A stretch of DNA of 64,000 bases. It comes from Alteromonas sp. IB21 (GTDB lineage Bacteria; Pseudomonadota; Gammaproteobacteria; Enterobacterales; Alteromonadaceae). Location: assembly GCF_016405965.1 (NCBI RefSeq), contig NZ_JAEFCD010000020.1, forward strand, positions 23,424 through 87,423. The letters are read 5' to 3'. The notes under the pieces were generated by a model that ran no database searches, was not told where the DNA came from, and worked only from the letters and a program-made list of their open reading frames with translations. Positions 9,237 to 19,042 of the stretch are shown here, piece after piece (the stretch's first letter is position 1; every line of letters starts with the position of its first letter). The position numbers were made by a program, and so were the translations under genes.

Positions 9237-10922
9237 TTACTCAGCGTCATAAAAGCTGTCATGGGTAATCAATGAACCCACGTCGCTACCTGAGAGCTGC
9301 TTTCTTGGGGTAAGAATAGTAGGCTTGGGATCATCTAGTTGCTCAGGATGGTCTAGATTGAAGTGTAGCCCGCGACTTTCTTTTCTCGCCATGGCGCATC
9401 GCACAATAAGCTCCGCAACAGTAACAAGATTACGCAACTCTAATAAGTTGTTGCTCACCCTAAAGTGAGAGTAATATTCGGTAATCTCTTGCTCTAGCAA
9501 TTTAATCCGCCGCATAGCACGCTCAAGACGTTTGTCGGTACGCACAATGCCTACGTAATCCCACATGAACAATCTCAGTTCATGCCAGTTATGCTGAATT
9601 ATGACCTCTTCGTCTGAGTTAGATACCTGACTTTCATCCCAAGGCGCGATAGATTCTTCGCAGTCCGCACTTGGGAGCTTTTTTAGAATATCTTCAGCAG
9701 CGGCGCTCGCAAACACCACGCATTCTAACAGAGAATTAGACGCCATACGGTTTGCACCGTGCAGTCCTGTATAGGCCACTTCACCAATGGCATAAACGTT
9801 ATTTAAGTCAGTTTTAGCGTTAAAGTCGGTCATAACACCGCCGCAGCTATAGTGCGCCGCTGGTACTACTGGAATGGGCTCTCGGGTAATATCTATGCCA
9901 AGAGAACGACACTTTCGATAGATATTAGGGAAATGTTTAACGATAAAGTCAGCGGGCTTATGACTGATATCTAAGTACATGCAGTCAGCACCCAATCGCT
10001 TCATCTCGTAATCGATGGCTCTGGCCACTACATCACGTGGTGCGAGGTCGCCGCGCTCATCAAATTTGTGCATGAAGCGCGTGCCGTCAGCGTGACAAAG
10101 GTTAGCGCCTTCACCGCGCAGCGCTTCGGTAATCAGAAAATTACGCGCTTGCGGGTGATATAAACACGTCGGGTGGAACTGATTGAATTCCATATTGGCA
10201 ACGCGACAGCCCGCTCGCCATGCCATAGCGATGCCATCGCCGCTGGAAACATCCGGGTTAGACGTGTATTGATATACTTTACTTCCGCCACCCGTCGCTA
10301 AGGCAACAAATGGCGCGCGAATAACCTCAACATGCTCTTGTTGCCTGTTCCAAACGTAGGCGCCCACAACACTATTTTTCTCTTCCCTAGAGGGAATGAG
10401 GTCAATAGCATTATAGCGTTCAAATACATGAATATTTGGATGCGTGGATACCGCATCGTTCAGGGTAATTTGTAGTGCTTCACCGGTGGCATCTGCGGCG
10501 TGAAGAATGCGTCTATGGCTATGACCTCCTTCACGTGTTAAGTGAAAGCGCTCCTCTCCAGACTCACTTTTTTCTGTGTCGAATGGCACACCGTAACCAA
10601 TTAGCCATTCTAGAGAAGACTTGGCGCGTTCTGCGGTAAATCTCACCGCAGGCTCCTCACAAAGTCCTGCACCGGCTGCTAACGTGTCAGTCACGTGAGC
10701 GTCAATAGAATCTTGCTCATCAAATACTGCCGCAATACCTCCTTGGGCATAACGTGTAGAGCCTTCGTTTCTATCACTCTTACTAAGCACGATAACCTGA
10801 CAATGGTCGGCAAGCTTGAGTGCAAGGCTTAATCCTGCCGCGCCGCTCCCAATAATCAATACGTCACAACGGTGTTCAATTGCATTTGATGTGGAAGTTA
10901 GTGAAGACGATACAGATTTCAT
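9237..10922 (-). CDS. nadB: L-aspartate oxidase
   Basis: 561 residues (E. coli 540). A flavoenzyme of the succinate dehydrogenase/fumarate reductase family that oxidises aspartate to iminoaspartate, the first step of de novo NAD synthesis, with NadA as partner. Visible are the FAD-binding [11 protein letters not shown] near residue 26, [12 protein letters not shown], the [15 protein letters not shown] segment [20 protein letters not shown], the active-site region [11 protein letters not shown], and the C-terminal helical domain ending [10 protein letters not shown]. It is divergent from rpoE, the same arrangement as in E. coli. The first about 17 residues are Ser/Thr-rich and not conserved, so the start could be a little downstream. 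Confidence 0.95.
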   Translation of the reverse strand: MKSVSSSLTSTSNAIEHRCDVLIIGSGAAGLSLALKLADHCQVIVLSKSDRNEGSTRYAQGGIAAVFDEQDSIDAHVTDTLAAGAGLCEEPAVRFTAERAKSSLEWLIGYGVPFDTEKSESGEERFHLTREGGHSHRRILHAADATGEALQITLNDAVSTHPNIHVFERYNAIDLIPSREEKNSVVGAYVWNRQQEHVEVIRAPFVALATGGGSKVYQYTSNPDVSSGDGIAMAWRAGCRVANMEFNQFHPTCLYHPQARNFLITEALRGEGANLCHADGTRFMHKFDERGDLAPRDVVARAIDYEMKRLGADCMYLDISHKPADFIVKHFPNIYRKCRSLGIDITREPIPVVPAAHYSCGGVMTDFNAKTDLNNVYAIGEVAYTGLHGANRMASNSLLECVVFASAAAEDILKKLPSADCEESIAPWDESQVSNSDEEVIIQHNWHELRLFMWDYVGIVRTDKRLERAMRRIKLLEQEITEYYSHFRVSNNLLELRNLVTVAELIVRCAMARKESRGLHFNLDHPEQLDDPKPTILTPRKQLSGSDVGSLITHDSFYDAE

Positions 10923-11040
10923 GTATTTTTATATCAATCCAAACGAGCAAAGGTTCGGCAAGTCTAAAGGATGAAAAGCAAAACACAATCATTCTTGGCC
11001 TCTGTCTTAAGCATTTTTTCAAATATTTAATACTTTTACC

Positions 11041-11067
11041 GAACTTTTAGGAAAAGAACGCGTCTAC
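11041..11067 (+). promoter_or_regulatory. Sigma-E promoter upstream of rpoE
   Basis: GAACTT at 11041-11046, 16 bases, then TCTAC at 11063-11067 matches the sigma-E consensus GGAACTT-N16-TCnnA in elements and spacing. Transcription would start about 45 bases before the rpoE start codon, indicating autoregulation of the rpoE-rse operon as in E. coli. Confidence 0.75.
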
Positions 11068-11119
11068 ACACATGCTTGTTAGAGCTATTGTGTAGTTGAA
11101 GTAGGGAGTAATGGCTCGA

Positions 11120-11698
11120 ATGAGCGAGCAGATAACCGACCAGCAACTGGTTGAAAGAGTACAGCGTGGCGATAAAAATGCGTTTAATTTGTTGGTAACT
11201 CGTTATCAACACAAAGTAATGCATCTCGTTTCTCGCTATGTGAAAAATACCGGTGACGTGGCTGATGTAACGCAAGAAGCGTTCATTAAAGCCTATCGCG
11301 CCTTACCTAACTTTCGTGGCGACAGTGCATTTTACACTTGGCTTTATCGTATTGCGGTAAACAGCGCCAAGAACTATCTTGTATCTCAAGGTCGTAAGCC
11401 ACCGGCCAGTGATGTAGATGCCGATGAGGCTGACTTTTATGAAGGCAGTGACGCACTTAAAGAGCAGTCAACGCCGGAAAGAAGTTTACTCTCTGAAGAA
11501 TTAGAAGAAACGCTTTTTAAAGTCGTAGAGAAGCTGCCTGATGATTTGCGTATGGCAATAACACTTCGCGAAATTGAAGGGTTGAGCTACGAAGAAATTG
11601 CGAACGTGATGTCGTGCCCTGTTGGGACCGTGAGATCACGTATTTTCAGAGCTCGTGAAGCGATAGATAAAGTTATTCAGCCGTTGTTAGAGAATTAA
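11120..11698 (+). CDS. rpoE: RNA polymerase sigma-E factor (extracytoplasmic stress)
   Basis: 192 residues from the ATG at 11120 (E. coli 191, both starting MSEQ). An ATG three codons upstream is in frame but too close to the GGGAG ribosome site. Region 2 (FNLLVTRYQHKVMHLVSRY ... DVTQEAFIKAYRALPNF, then the -10-binding helix YTWLYRIAVNSAKN) and region 4 (LREIEGLSYEEIANVM ... GTVRSRIFRARE) are intact. It directs the envelope-stress regulon and is held by RseA. The gene order rpoE-rseA-rseB-rseC and the sigma-E promoter confirm identity. Confidence 0.97.
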   Translation: MSEQITDQQLVERVQRGDKNAFNLLVTRYQHKVMHLVSRYVKNTGDVADVTQEAFIKAYRALPNFRGDSAFYTWLYRIAVNSAKNYLVSQGRKPPASDVDADEADFYEGSDALKEQSTPERSLLSEELEETLFKVVEKLPDDLRMAITLREIEGLSYEEIANVMSCPVGTVRSRIFRAREAIDKVIQPLLEN

Positions 11699-11797
11699 AC
11701 AAAAAGAAAATCAAAAAAAGATGAACTTTCTTTTTTATAAGATGACTAACAGCTGTGTTAGGGTAGTTAACGATCAAATTGATCTGGAAATGAATAT

Positions 11798-12379
11798 ATG
11801 ACGCAACAGCAAGAAAAATTGTCCGCATTCATGGATGGTGAGATAGAAGGCAATGATATCATCGATGCAATAAAGCACGATGAGGCGCTTCAAGGCAAAT
11901 GGAAACGTTACCACGTGTATCGCGGTGCAATGCGCAAAGAAGCAAGCGTTGCCCCGCAACTTGATATTACAGCAAGCGTAGCCGCAGCCATTGAAAACGA
12001 ACCTGCTATAGTGGCACCAAAACGCTCCCGTTGGACATCAATCCCATTAATTGGAAATGTTGTTCCATTTGCAAAGCAATCGGGTCAGTTTGCGGTAGCG
12101 GCTTCCGTTGCTGTGGCGGTTATCTTTGGTGTTCAATACACCAATCAAGACGCGCCCACAGAACCATTTATGACAGCGCCGACCATTGCCCCTCAAGGCG
12201 GTCTAGCACCGGTTAGTTTGGAGCAGACCCGCACTTTGCCGCGCAATGACATGAATGAAGTGCTTGAAAAAAAGCGTAAGATAAATGCATTGATTGCTGA
12301 CCATGAACAGCAAATAAAACTCAAGCAAGCGCAAGAGGAAGAGAATGAAGGTAAAGCGAGCGGCCCGCAGCGACCGTAG
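11798..12379 (+). CDS. rseA: Anti-sigma-E factor RseA
   Basis: 193 residues. The cytoplasmic sigma-binding domain (LSAFMDGEIEGNDII ... WKRYHVYRGAMR, residues 7-45) is followed by a single membrane helix at about 100-117 (FAVAASVAVAVIFGVQY) and a periplasmic tail that ends in a charged helix, the RseA layout. Regulated proteolysis by DegS and RseP releases sigma-E. The linker between rpoE and rseA is 99 bases and contains only an A/T-rich inverted repeat. Confidence 0.92.
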   Translation: MTQQQEKLSAFMDGEIEGNDIIDAIKHDEALQGKWKRYHVYRGAMRKEASVAPQLDITASVAAAIENEPAIVAPKRSRWTSIPLIGNVVPFAKQSGQFAVAASVAVAVIFGVQYTNQDAPTEPFMTAPTIAPQGGLAPVSLEQTRTLPRNDMNEVLEKKRKINALIADHEQQIKLKQAQEEENEGKASGPQRP

Positions 12380-12400
12380 TAAGCTTTATTTTGAAAACTG

Positions 12401-12423
12401 GTGCATCATATTTACTGATGCAC
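12401..12423. other. Intergenic hairpin, rseA-rseB (first)
   Basis: GTGCATCA / TGATGCAC, 8 bp perfect stem with a 7-base loop. No T tract follows. Possible mRNA processing or stability element after rseA. Confidence 0.5.
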
Positions 12424-12514
12424 ATGCTCTTAGCTAACGAGCCGGTTAAAGCAATCCACAGAAACGTGCTGTCGCTAAAGCGTCACTGACAGAGATGCGG
12501 TTTCATATTTTAAT

Positions 12515-12539
12515 CATACCAGCATATACTGCTGGTATG
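12515..12539. other. Intergenic hairpin just before rseB (second)
   Basis: CATACCAGCA / TGCTGGTATG, a perfect 10 bp stem with a 5-base loop, followed by TTTGTTTT. It is terminator-like and ends 21 bases before the rseB start, so it could attenuate rseB or modulate access to its ribosome site. Confidence 0.6.
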
Positions 12540-12560
12540 TTTGTTTTAAGGCGGGAAAAA

Positions 12561-13694
12561 ATGCGCTTTAGTTCCATCCTTGCACTTTTTTTCATTTCGG
12601 GCGGTGTTATTCAACCAGCGGTTGCCCAATCTGTTGTTTCTATTGAAGGAACGGAAGTATCTGATACCTCTATTCAATCTTCTCCAACGGGAATAGTTGA
12701 TGAAGATGCGAGTAGGCGAATCTCCCAGAACGACGAGGCGGAGAACAGGCAACAAGAGCTTCAACTTGATGAGCAAAGCAAGCCAGCGGGGCGAACAGAA
12801 GTGCCACAATCTGCAAGTCAGTGGCTCGCTGAACTGCAGAACATAGTCACCAATGCCAACTTTCAGGTGTCATTCGTTCAAACTGTTGCGGGTAAGGAAA
12901 CCATTCCTTATCTTTGGCGTCATGGAATTATGGAAGACGGTTCGGAACTAGAACAGTTAAATCTCCAAAACGGTCCAGGTAGAGAGTTAATTCGCGTAAA
13001 CGACGTGGTAAGCGTGTTTGAACCCGACGTGCAACCATACAGTCTGCGCTCTAAACATATCAATGGCCCTATACCTAGTGCACTTCTTTACCACCCAGAG
13101 CAGCTTTTAGACGCTTATGAATTTGTGGCGGTGGGAAGAGCAAGGGTAGCAGGTCGTTCGGCTCAGCAAATTCGAATTGTGAGCCGAGACAACACTCGCT
13201 TTGGCTATCAACTATGGCTAGACGAATCGTCAGGTATGCTGTTAAAGCTAAATATGCTCGATTTACAGGGAGGGCTTTTAGAGCAGATTCAAGTTACTGC
13301 ATTTGCTATATCACCGTCGCCAGCAGAGTATTTTTCACGCATTAATTCTGCGTCTTTACCCCCGCCAATGGCCTTAAGTAACATGCCTGTGCGACCACAC
13401 AACTGGGATGTGACCTATTTGCCAGCGGGAATGCGAGAAATAAAGCAAGATACAAGACGACTGGCATTAACGGGGCAGGTGGTAGAGTATAAACTCTTTT
13501 CAGATGGGCTGGTCGATGTGTCTGTATATGTACAACCGGCCGATGATGCGTTAGGCGAGACGTTAGCACTGCGTAACGAAGTGAGTACGTTTCTAACGCT
13601 TACCGATGGCAAGGCGCAAGTGACAGTAGTGGGGGAGATACCACTGCAAACTGCTAACGCCATTGCAAATTCTCTAAGACCAGTCACTAATTAG
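12561..13694 (+). CDS. rseB: Sigma-E regulatory protein RseB
   Basis: 377 residues from the ATG at 12561, which has a good ribosome site (AAGGCGGGA) and directly starts a signal peptide (MRFSSILALFFISGG, cleavage near AVA/QS). An upstream in-frame start would pass through the hairpin and spoil the signal peptide. Mature RseB is a periplasmic sensor with a LolA-like N-terminal domain (visible from about residue 90, WLAELQ ... FQVSFVQ) and a C-terminal MucB/RseB domain (about 240-375); it protects RseA from DegS and senses lipopolysaccharide or lipoprotein intermediates. About 60 residues longer than E. coli RseB because of a Gln/Asp-rich insert after the signal peptide. Confidence 0.9.
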   Translation: MRFSSILALFFISGGVIQPAVAQSVVSIEGTEVSDTSIQSSPTGIVDEDASRRISQNDEAENRQQELQLDEQSKPAGRTEVPQSASQWLAELQNIVTNANFQVSFVQTVAGKETIPYLWRHGIMEDGSELEQLNLQNGPGRELIRVNDVVSVFEPDVQPYSLRSKHINGPIPSALLYHPEQLLDAYEFVAVGRARVAGRSAQQIRIVSRDNTRFGYQLWLDESSGMLLKLNMLDLQGGLLEQIQVTAFAISPSPAEYFSRINSASLPPPMALSNMPVRPHNWDVTYLPAGMREIKQDTRRLALTGQVVEYKLFSDGLVDVSVYVQPADDALGETLALRNEVSTFLTLTDGKAQVTVVGEIPLQTANAIANSLRPVTN

Positions 13695-13705
13695 AACTAG
13701 GATTA

Positions 13706-14152
13706 ATGATTAAAGAAACAGCGTTGGTAATTGCGGTAGACGGAGATCGCGTTACCGTTGAAGCAGCAATTAAATCGACCTGTAACGCTTGCGAAGCGCA
13801 AAGTGATTGTGGCACGGGAGTTATTTCCCGCGCTATTGCACCGAAAACTCAGCAGTTGACATTAAGAACCCCGATGACTGTTCATGTGGGACAAAAAGTC
13901 ACCGTCGGTATACCTGAGGCCGGCATTTTAAGTGCGTCCGCATGGTTATACCTGTTACCGCTGATAACCTTTATGGGGTCATATTCAGCCTTCATGTCAG
14001 TGCTTAGCAGCAGTGCTATCGTTCATGAATTGTGGGCGATTATTCCTAGTGCCGCTACTACCTTTTTAGTTTACAAGCTCATTGCATATAAGCTAAGGCG
14101 CGTTGAAAGTGCCAAGTATCAACCTATCCTGCTTGGTATATCAGACGTCTAA
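13706..14152 (+). CDS. rseC: SoxR-reducing / sigma-E regulator RseC
   Basis: 148 residues. The N-terminal cytoplasmic domain has the MucC/RseC cysteine cluster (STCNACEAQSDCG, residues 25-37), proposed to bind an Fe-S centre, and is followed by two membrane helices at about 78-98 and 104-124. RseC in E. coli contributes to SoxR reduction and has a mild effect on sigma-E. It follows rseB by 11 bases and ends the operon. Confidence 0.9.
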   Translation: MIKETALVIAVDGDRVTVEAAIKSTCNACEAQSDCGTGVISRAIAPKTQQLTLRTPMTVHVGQKVTVGIPEAGILSASAWLYLLPLITFMGSYSAFMSVLSSSAIVHELWAIIPSAATTFLVYKLIAYKLRRVESAKYQPILLGISDV

Positions 14153-14465
14153 TCACTTATATACGTTCTTTATATCAGGATGAATAGGCATGAGATCCGT
14201 ATCACGCGTAAAATGCTTTTTAACAAGGAAATAAGTGTAGAACAACGTAGCGTCTTGCCTTTTTGAGGAAGTAATAAGGCAGTTGTTATCTTGGATGTTT
14301 ATCAATTTACGTACCCCTTTTACCCTAGCCTACTAATTTTCTACATGGTGATTCGCTTTTCGCGACAGAAATGGGTAAAATCCGCACGCGCTGCGTATAA
14401 CCCTTGAAGCAAGGCAAGCAGCATTTTTTGTTTAATGAATTTTTCTGCAGGTAATTTCCAGCATT
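14153..14465. other. Intergenic region before lepA
   Basis: 313 bases. It should contain the lepA-lepB-rnc-era promoter. A weak TGCCTT / AAGGCA inverted repeat (about 14254-14280) may end the rse operon. I see no strong promoter match, RNA gene or small gene. Confidence 0.4.
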
Positions 14466-16262
14466 ATGCAACAATCGCACATTCGTAACTTCAGTATTAT
14501 CGCCCACATTGACCACGGTAAGTCTACGCTGTCAGATCGTTTAATCCAGCACTGTGGAGGGCTAACAGATCGCGAAATGGCTGAGCAGGTCCTCGACTCT
14601 ATGGACCTTGAAAAAGAGCGCGGTATAACTATCAAGGCGCAAAGCGTGACACTGAACTATGAAGCGCGCGATGGTGAAACCTATCAGCTTAACTTCATCG
14701 ATACCCCAGGGCACGTTGATTTCACTTATGAAGTATCTCGTTCACTTGCCGCTTGTGAAGGTGCGCTGCTGGTTGTTGATGCAGGGCAAGGCGTAGAAGC
14801 GCAAACATTGGCAAACTGCTATACCGCCATCGAAATGGATATGGAAGTAGTGCCTATATTGAACAAAATCGATTTGCCTCAGGCTGAGCCAGACCGTGTT
14901 GCAGAAGAGATAGAAGATATTGTTGGTATTGATGCCCTTGACGCTGTGCGCTGTTCAGCGAAAACCGGTATCGGTATTGAAGAAGTACTTGAAGTCATTG
15001 TAAATAAAATACCACCGCCAGGTGGCGACCGCGAAGCACCGCTCAAGGCGCTTATCATCGACTCGTGGTTCGACAACTATCAAGGTGTTGTTTCCTTGGT
15101 ACGCATCGTCGAAGGGCAACTTACCAAAAAAGACAAGATTCAAATCATGTCGAACGGTCAAACACACCAGGTTGACAAAATTGGTGTATTTACGCCTAAG
15201 CCTTTGGATACGGGTGTACTTAGAGCGGGTGAAGTAGGCTTCATTATTGCGGGGATTAAAGACATTCAAGGTGCGCCGGTGGGTGATACCATTACGTTGG
15301 CGCGCGATCCCGCGGATGCCATGTTACCAGGCTTTAAAAAAGTTAAACCTCAGGTTTATGCCGGTATTTTCCCAATAAGCTCGGATGACTACGAAGATTT
15401 TCGTGATGCCCTCGCGAAGCTTAGCCTAAACGATGCATCGCTTTTTTATGAGCCAGAAAGCTCTGCGGCGCTCGGCTTTGGTTTCCGTATTGGATTCCTT
15501 GGCATGCTACACATGGAAATTATTCAAGAACGCTTAGAACGTGAGTATGACTTAGGCCTTATCACTACTGCGCCTACGGTAATCTACGAAGTAGAAACCA
15601 CCAAGGGTGAAATACTTACCGTTGATAGTCCAGCAAAGCTGCCACCGGTTAATGATATCGCTGAAATTCGAGAGCCTATGGTTGAAGCTAATATTCTTGT
15701 ACCGCAAGAATATTTAGGTAACGTCATTACCCTTTGTATTGAAAAGCGCGGTATGCAAACCAACATGACATACCACGGTAAACAAGTAGCAGTCACTTAC
15801 GAACTGCCGATGGCTGAAGTGGTACTTGATTTCTTCGACCGTTTGAAATCAACCAGCCGTGGCTTCGCATCGTTGGATTACAACTTCAAGCGTTTCCAAA
15901 GCTCGGATATGGTGCGTGTCGATATTCTTATCAATGGCGAGCGCGTAGACGCACTCGCGGTTATTACGCACAGAGAAAATTCTCAAGGTCGTGGCCGCGA
16001 GTTAGTTGAAAAACTTCGTGAGCTTATCCCACGCCAGATGTTCGACATCGCTATTCAAGCGGCTATTGGTAACCATATTGTTGCAAGAAGTACAGTGAAG
16101 CAGTTGCGTAAGAACGTAATCGCGAAGTGTTACGGCGGTGACGTGAGCCGTAAGAAGAAGCTACTTCAAAAGCAGAAAGAAGGTAAGAAGAGAATGAAGC
16201 AAGTGGGTAATGTAGAATTACCACAAGACGCGTTCCTTGCAATACTTAAGGTAGGTAAATAA
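14466..16262 (+). CDS. lepA: Elongation factor 4 (LepA)
   Basis: 598 residues (E. coli 599). A translational GTPase that acts on the ribosome in initiation and back-translocation. GTP-binding motifs are visible: [13 protein letters not shown] (G1), RGITIK (G2), DTPGHVD (G3), NKIDLP (G4) and SAKTG (G5), followed by the EF-G-like domains and the unique C-terminal domain with basic tail [17 protein letters not shown]. It heads a run with lepB, rnc and era in which the stop or start codons abut or overlap. Confidence 0.97.
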   Translation: MQQSHIRNFSIIAHIDHGKSTLSDRLIQHCGGLTDREMAEQVLDSMDLEKERGITIKAQSVTLNYEARDGETYQLNFIDTPGHVDFTYEVSRSLAACEGALLVVDAGQGVEAQTLANCYTAIEMDMEVVPILNKIDLPQAEPDRVAEEIEDIVGIDALDAVRCSAKTGIGIEEVLEVIVNKIPPPGGDREAPLKALIIDSWFDNYQGVVSLVRIVEGQLTKKDKIQIMSNGQTHQVDKIGVFTPKPLDTGVLRAGEVGFIIAGIKDIQGAPVGDTITLARDPADAMLPGFKKVKPQVYAGIFPISSDDYEDFRDALAKLSLNDASLFYEPESSAALGFGFRIGFLGMLHMEIIQERLEREYDLGLITTAPTVIYEVETTKGEILTVDSPAKLPPVNDIAEIREPMVEANILVPQEYLGNVITLCIEKRGMQTNMTYHGKQVAVTYELPMAEVVLDFFDRLKSTSRGFASLDYNFKRFQSSDMVRVDILINGERVDALAVITHRENSQGRGRELVEKLRELIPRQMFDIAIQAAIGNHIVARSTVKQLRKNVIAKCYGGDVSRKKKLLQKQKEGKKRMKQVGNVELPQDAFLAILKVGK

Positions 16263-17164
16263 TGGCAAATTACTTCTCCTTGATTTTGGTGGCACTCACC
16301 TTAATAACAGGATTAATCTGGCTAGTGGATAGCCTGGTGTTTGCGCCAAAGCGAAAAGCGCGTTTACAAGCTGCGGCTACCGCAGAAGGTGCGGGCTACG
16401 GAGAAGATCCTCAACTGCCATACTTAGTTGACACCTCGCAACAGATTTTCCCTGTTATCGCGTTTGTATTGGTGTTGCGTTCGTTTTTGTACGAACCGTT
16501 TCAAATTCCATCAGGTTCTATGATGCCCACACTTTTAGTGGGGGATTTCATCTTAGTAGAAAAGTTTGCCTACGGCGTGAAAGACCCGGTTTTCAGAAGC
16601 AAGCTAATTGAAACTGGCGTGCCAGAGCGTGGAGACGTGGTGGTATTTAAATACCCAGAAGACCCGTCAATTGACTACATCAAGCGCGTTATAGGGCTAC
16701 CGGGTGACACCGTGGTTTATCAAAATAAACAGGTTTATATCAAACCTAAATGCGAGTCTGGCAACAATTGTCCGAAGTTAAAAGCAGTACCGCTTACGTT
16801 CCAAGAGCGAGGTGAGTTTGTACAGGACATGGCGCAATTGATGCGTTATACCGAAGATTTAGGCACAGTAGAGCACGACATTTTACGCCACCCCGTGCGC
16901 GAGATATCACCGGTTAATTTTTACACTCAGCCGGGCACGCGGAGCAACGAGTGGATTGTGCCAGAAGGTCAATATTTCGTGCTAGGTGACAATCGCGACA
17001 ATAGCCGTGACAGTCGTTTCTGGGGGTTTGTACCCGATGCGAATTTGGTCGGAAAAGCGGTAGCGATCTGGATTTCATTTGAGTTTGAGCGTAGCCCTGC
17101 AGATTTCTTACCGACGTGGGTGCCCACAGGTATTCGATTTGAGCGAGCAGGTGGCATTCATTAA
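16262..17164 (+). CDS. lepB: Signal peptidase I
   Basis: 300 residues (E. coli 324). An inner-membrane serine protease that removes signal peptides on the periplasmic side. Two membrane segments are visible (residues 4-26 and about 60-77), then the catalytic Ser86 in IPSGSMMPTLLVGD and the general-base Lys141 in DYIKRVIGLPGD; box E GDNRDNSRDSRFWG is present. A Cys pair (about 163 and 169) lies in the beta domain as in E. coli. Its start overlaps the lepA stop by one base, and it overlaps rnc by one base. Confidence 0.96.
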   Translation: MANYFSLILVALTLITGLIWLVDSLVFAPKRKARLQAAATAEGAGYGEDPQLPYLVDTSQQIFPVIAFVLVLRSFLYEPFQIPSGSMMPTLLVGDFILVEKFAYGVKDPVFRSKLIETGVPERGDVVVFKYPEDPSIDYIKRVIGLPGDTVVYQNKQVYIKPKCESGNNCPKLKAVPLTFQERGEFVQDMAQLMRYTEDLGTVEHDILRHPVREISPVNFYTQPGTRSNEWIVPEGQYFVLGDNRDNSRDSRFWGFVPDANLVGKAVAIWISFEFERSPADFLPTWVPTGIRFERAGGIH

Positions 17165-17850
17165 TGCAGGGAATTGATAAATATCGTCGTCTATATAAGG
17201 CGATAGGCTATACGTTTAACAATGAAGCTTTACTGGAGCAGGCGCTCACTCATCGAAGTGCGGCAAAGCAGCACAACGAACGTTTAGAATTTTTGGGCGA
17301 TGCCATCCTAGGTATGATTGTTGGGGAAACCTTGTTCAAACGTTTTCCAGCGGTGCCTGAAGGAAAGCTTACCAGAATGCGTTCAACCTTGGTCAAAGGG
17401 GAAACGCTAGCGGAGTTAGCTAAAGAAGCGAGCGTGGGAGAGTTGCTGAACCTTGGTCCTGGCGAGCTTAAAAGTGGTGGGCATCGCAGAAGTTCAATAT
17501 TAGCCGATGCCGTTGAAGCCATTTTAGGGGCAATTTACTTGGACTCTGGTATGGATGAAGTCCGTAGCGTCATTGACAGACTGTGGGAAAGTCGTATCAA
17601 CAAATTAGACCCGAACGCGCACCCTAAAGACAGCAAGACACGCCTTCAAGAGTTTTTGCAAGGGCGTAAGCAGTCGCTACCGACCTATGAGGTGCTGTCA
17701 ATTTCGGGCAAAGATCACGCGCAAACATTTGAAGTGAGCTGCAAAGTAGAAAGTCTTTCTGAAGCAGTCGTGGCGTCTGGCAATAGTCGTCGTAAAGCAG
17801 AACAAGAAGCTGCTCGTTTAACATTGGAGAAGCTTGATGACAACGCATAA
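17164..17850 (+). CDS. rnc: Ribonuclease III
   Basis: 228 residues (E. coli 226). Cleaves double-stranded RNA in rRNA processing and mRNA control. The catalytic signature [12 protein letters not shown] is at 39-50 and the second acidic motif [15 protein letters not shown] at about 112-126; the double-stranded RNA-binding domain follows from about 155 ([10 protein letters not shown] ... [10 protein letters not shown]). It overlaps era by 14 bases, and the rnc-era pair is the usual one. Confidence 0.97.
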   Translation: MQGIDKYRRLYKAIGYTFNNEALLEQALTHRSAAKQHNERLEFLGDAILGMIVGETLFKRFPAVPEGKLTRMRSTLVKGETLAELAKEASVGELLNLGPGELKSGGHRRSSILADAVEAILGAIYLDSGMDEVRSVIDRLWESRINKLDPNAHPKDSKTRLQEFLQGRKQSLPTYEVLSISGKDHAQTFEVSCKVESLSEAVVASGNSRRKAEQEAARLTLEKLDDNA

Positions 17851-18781
17851 TGAATCAGATTTGCCAGAAATGCCAGATATCCAAACACGCTGTGGTTTAG
17901 TGGCTATTGTTGGTCGGCCAAATGTGGGTAAGTCAACCTTGCTTAATCGTTTGCTGGGCCAAAAAGTAAGTATTACTTCTCGCAAACCGCAAACTACCCG
18001 ACATCGTATTTTGGGTATCGACACTGACGGTGAGTATCAAGCGATATATGTTGATACGCCAGGCCTTCATCAAGACGAAAAACGCGCCATTAATCGCTAT
18101 ATGAATCGTGCGGCATCCAGTTCACTTGCCGAAGTTGGTCTTGTATTATTTGTCGTAGAAGGCGACCGTTTTACTGCCGACGATGAAATGGTGTTAAACA
18201 AAGTGAAGCAATCAAACCTTCCTTGCTATCTTATCGTAAATAAAATGGACAAGGTGGAAGATAAAGAAAACTTCATGCTCCATCTTAAAAAACTCGGCGA
18301 AAAACACGGGTTTGAGCATATGATCCCGATTAGTGCAAAACAGAATAAAATGGTCGACGAAATAAGAGAGCTTGTTGCCAAATCTCTGCCAAAAAGCGAG
18401 TTCTTCTTTCCTGAAGACTACATCACCGACCGTTCTAGTCGCTTTATGGCGGCTGAAATAATCCGTGAAAAACTCATGCGGTTTACGGGCGACGAATTGC
18501 CATACTCAACTACCGTTGAGATAGAACAATTTAAGATGGCTGAAAATGGGGTGTACCGCATAAGTGGCCTTATTCTGGTTGAGCGTGAAACGCAAAAACG
18601 CATGATTATCGGAAAAGGTGGAAAGCATTTGAAAACCATTGGTGAGCATGCCCGAAAAGACATGGAAAACTTATTTGACAACAAAGTGTTCCTAGAGCTC
18701 TGGGTTAAGGTTAAGCAAGGTTGGGCAGACGATGAACGTGCATTACGCTCGCTTGGTTACGGCGACGACAGCAACTTTTAG
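17837..18781 (+). CDS. era: GTPase Era
   Basis: 314 residues from the ATG at 17837 (a TTG one codon upstream is also in frame). Era binds 16S rRNA near its 3' end and is needed for 30S maturation. GTPase motifs GRPNVGKST (G1), DTPGLH (G3) and NKMDKV (G4) are visible, with the KH RNA-binding domain at the C-terminus ([13 protein letters not shown]). recO, which often follows era, is absent here; the next gene is pdxH after a 260-base gap with a tandem repeat. Confidence 0.97.
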   Translation: MTTHNESDLPEMPDIQTRCGLVAIVGRPNVGKSTLLNRLLGQKVSITSRKPQTTRHRILGIDTDGEYQAIYVDTPGLHQDEKRAINRYMNRAASSSLAEVGLVLFVVEGDRFTADDEMVLNKVKQSNLPCYLIVNKMDKVEDKENFMLHLKKLGEKHGFEHMIPISAKQNKMVDEIRELVAKSLPKSEFFFPEDYITDRSSRFMAAEIIREKLMRFTGDELPYSTTVEIEQFKMAENGVYRISGLILVERETQKRMIIGKGGKHLKTIGEHARKDMENLFDNKVFLELWVKVKQGWADDERALRSLGYGDDSNF

Positions 18782-18803
18782 TTTAAGATTATACTTTCTT
18801 TAT

Positions 18804-18829
18804 AACGCTAGTTAGCTGTAACTGGCGTT
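18804..18829. other. Hairpin after era
   Basis: AACGCTAGTTA pairs with TAACTGGCGTT (10 Watson-Crick pairs plus one G-T) around GCTG. No T run follows, so it is a 3' end stability structure or a weak terminator. Its top contains TTAGCTGT, the same octamer as the nearby tandem repeat. Confidence 0.5.
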
Positions 18830-18860
18830 GTATTAGAAATTATAGTCAGTCAGCATTTTT

Positions 18861-18924
18861 GTTTAGCTGTTTAGCTGTTTAGCTGTTTAGCTGTTTAGCT
18901 GTTTAGCTGTTTAGCTGTTTAACT
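18861..18924. repeat. Octanucleotide tandem repeat (GTTTAGCT)
   Basis: Seven exact copies of GTTTAGCT in a row and an eighth with one change (GTTTAACT), 64 bases in total. It lies between era and pdxH, about 120 bases before the pdxH start. Arrays of this kind change length by replication slippage. It is not inside a reading frame. Confidence 0.97.
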
Positions 18925-19042
18925 GAATGGCTTTTGGCAACTACCTTAGTAAAATGCGCCGGTGTAAGTATTTACACGGTTATTTACTTATTCGGTTTTA
19001 AAAGCACTCGCAGGCGAAATAACCTTTTTTCAGGAGCGGTAT

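Noticed and set aside
18861..18924. Octanucleotide array as a CRISPR array
   Set aside because: Units are 8 bases and contiguous, with no spacers and no cas genes.
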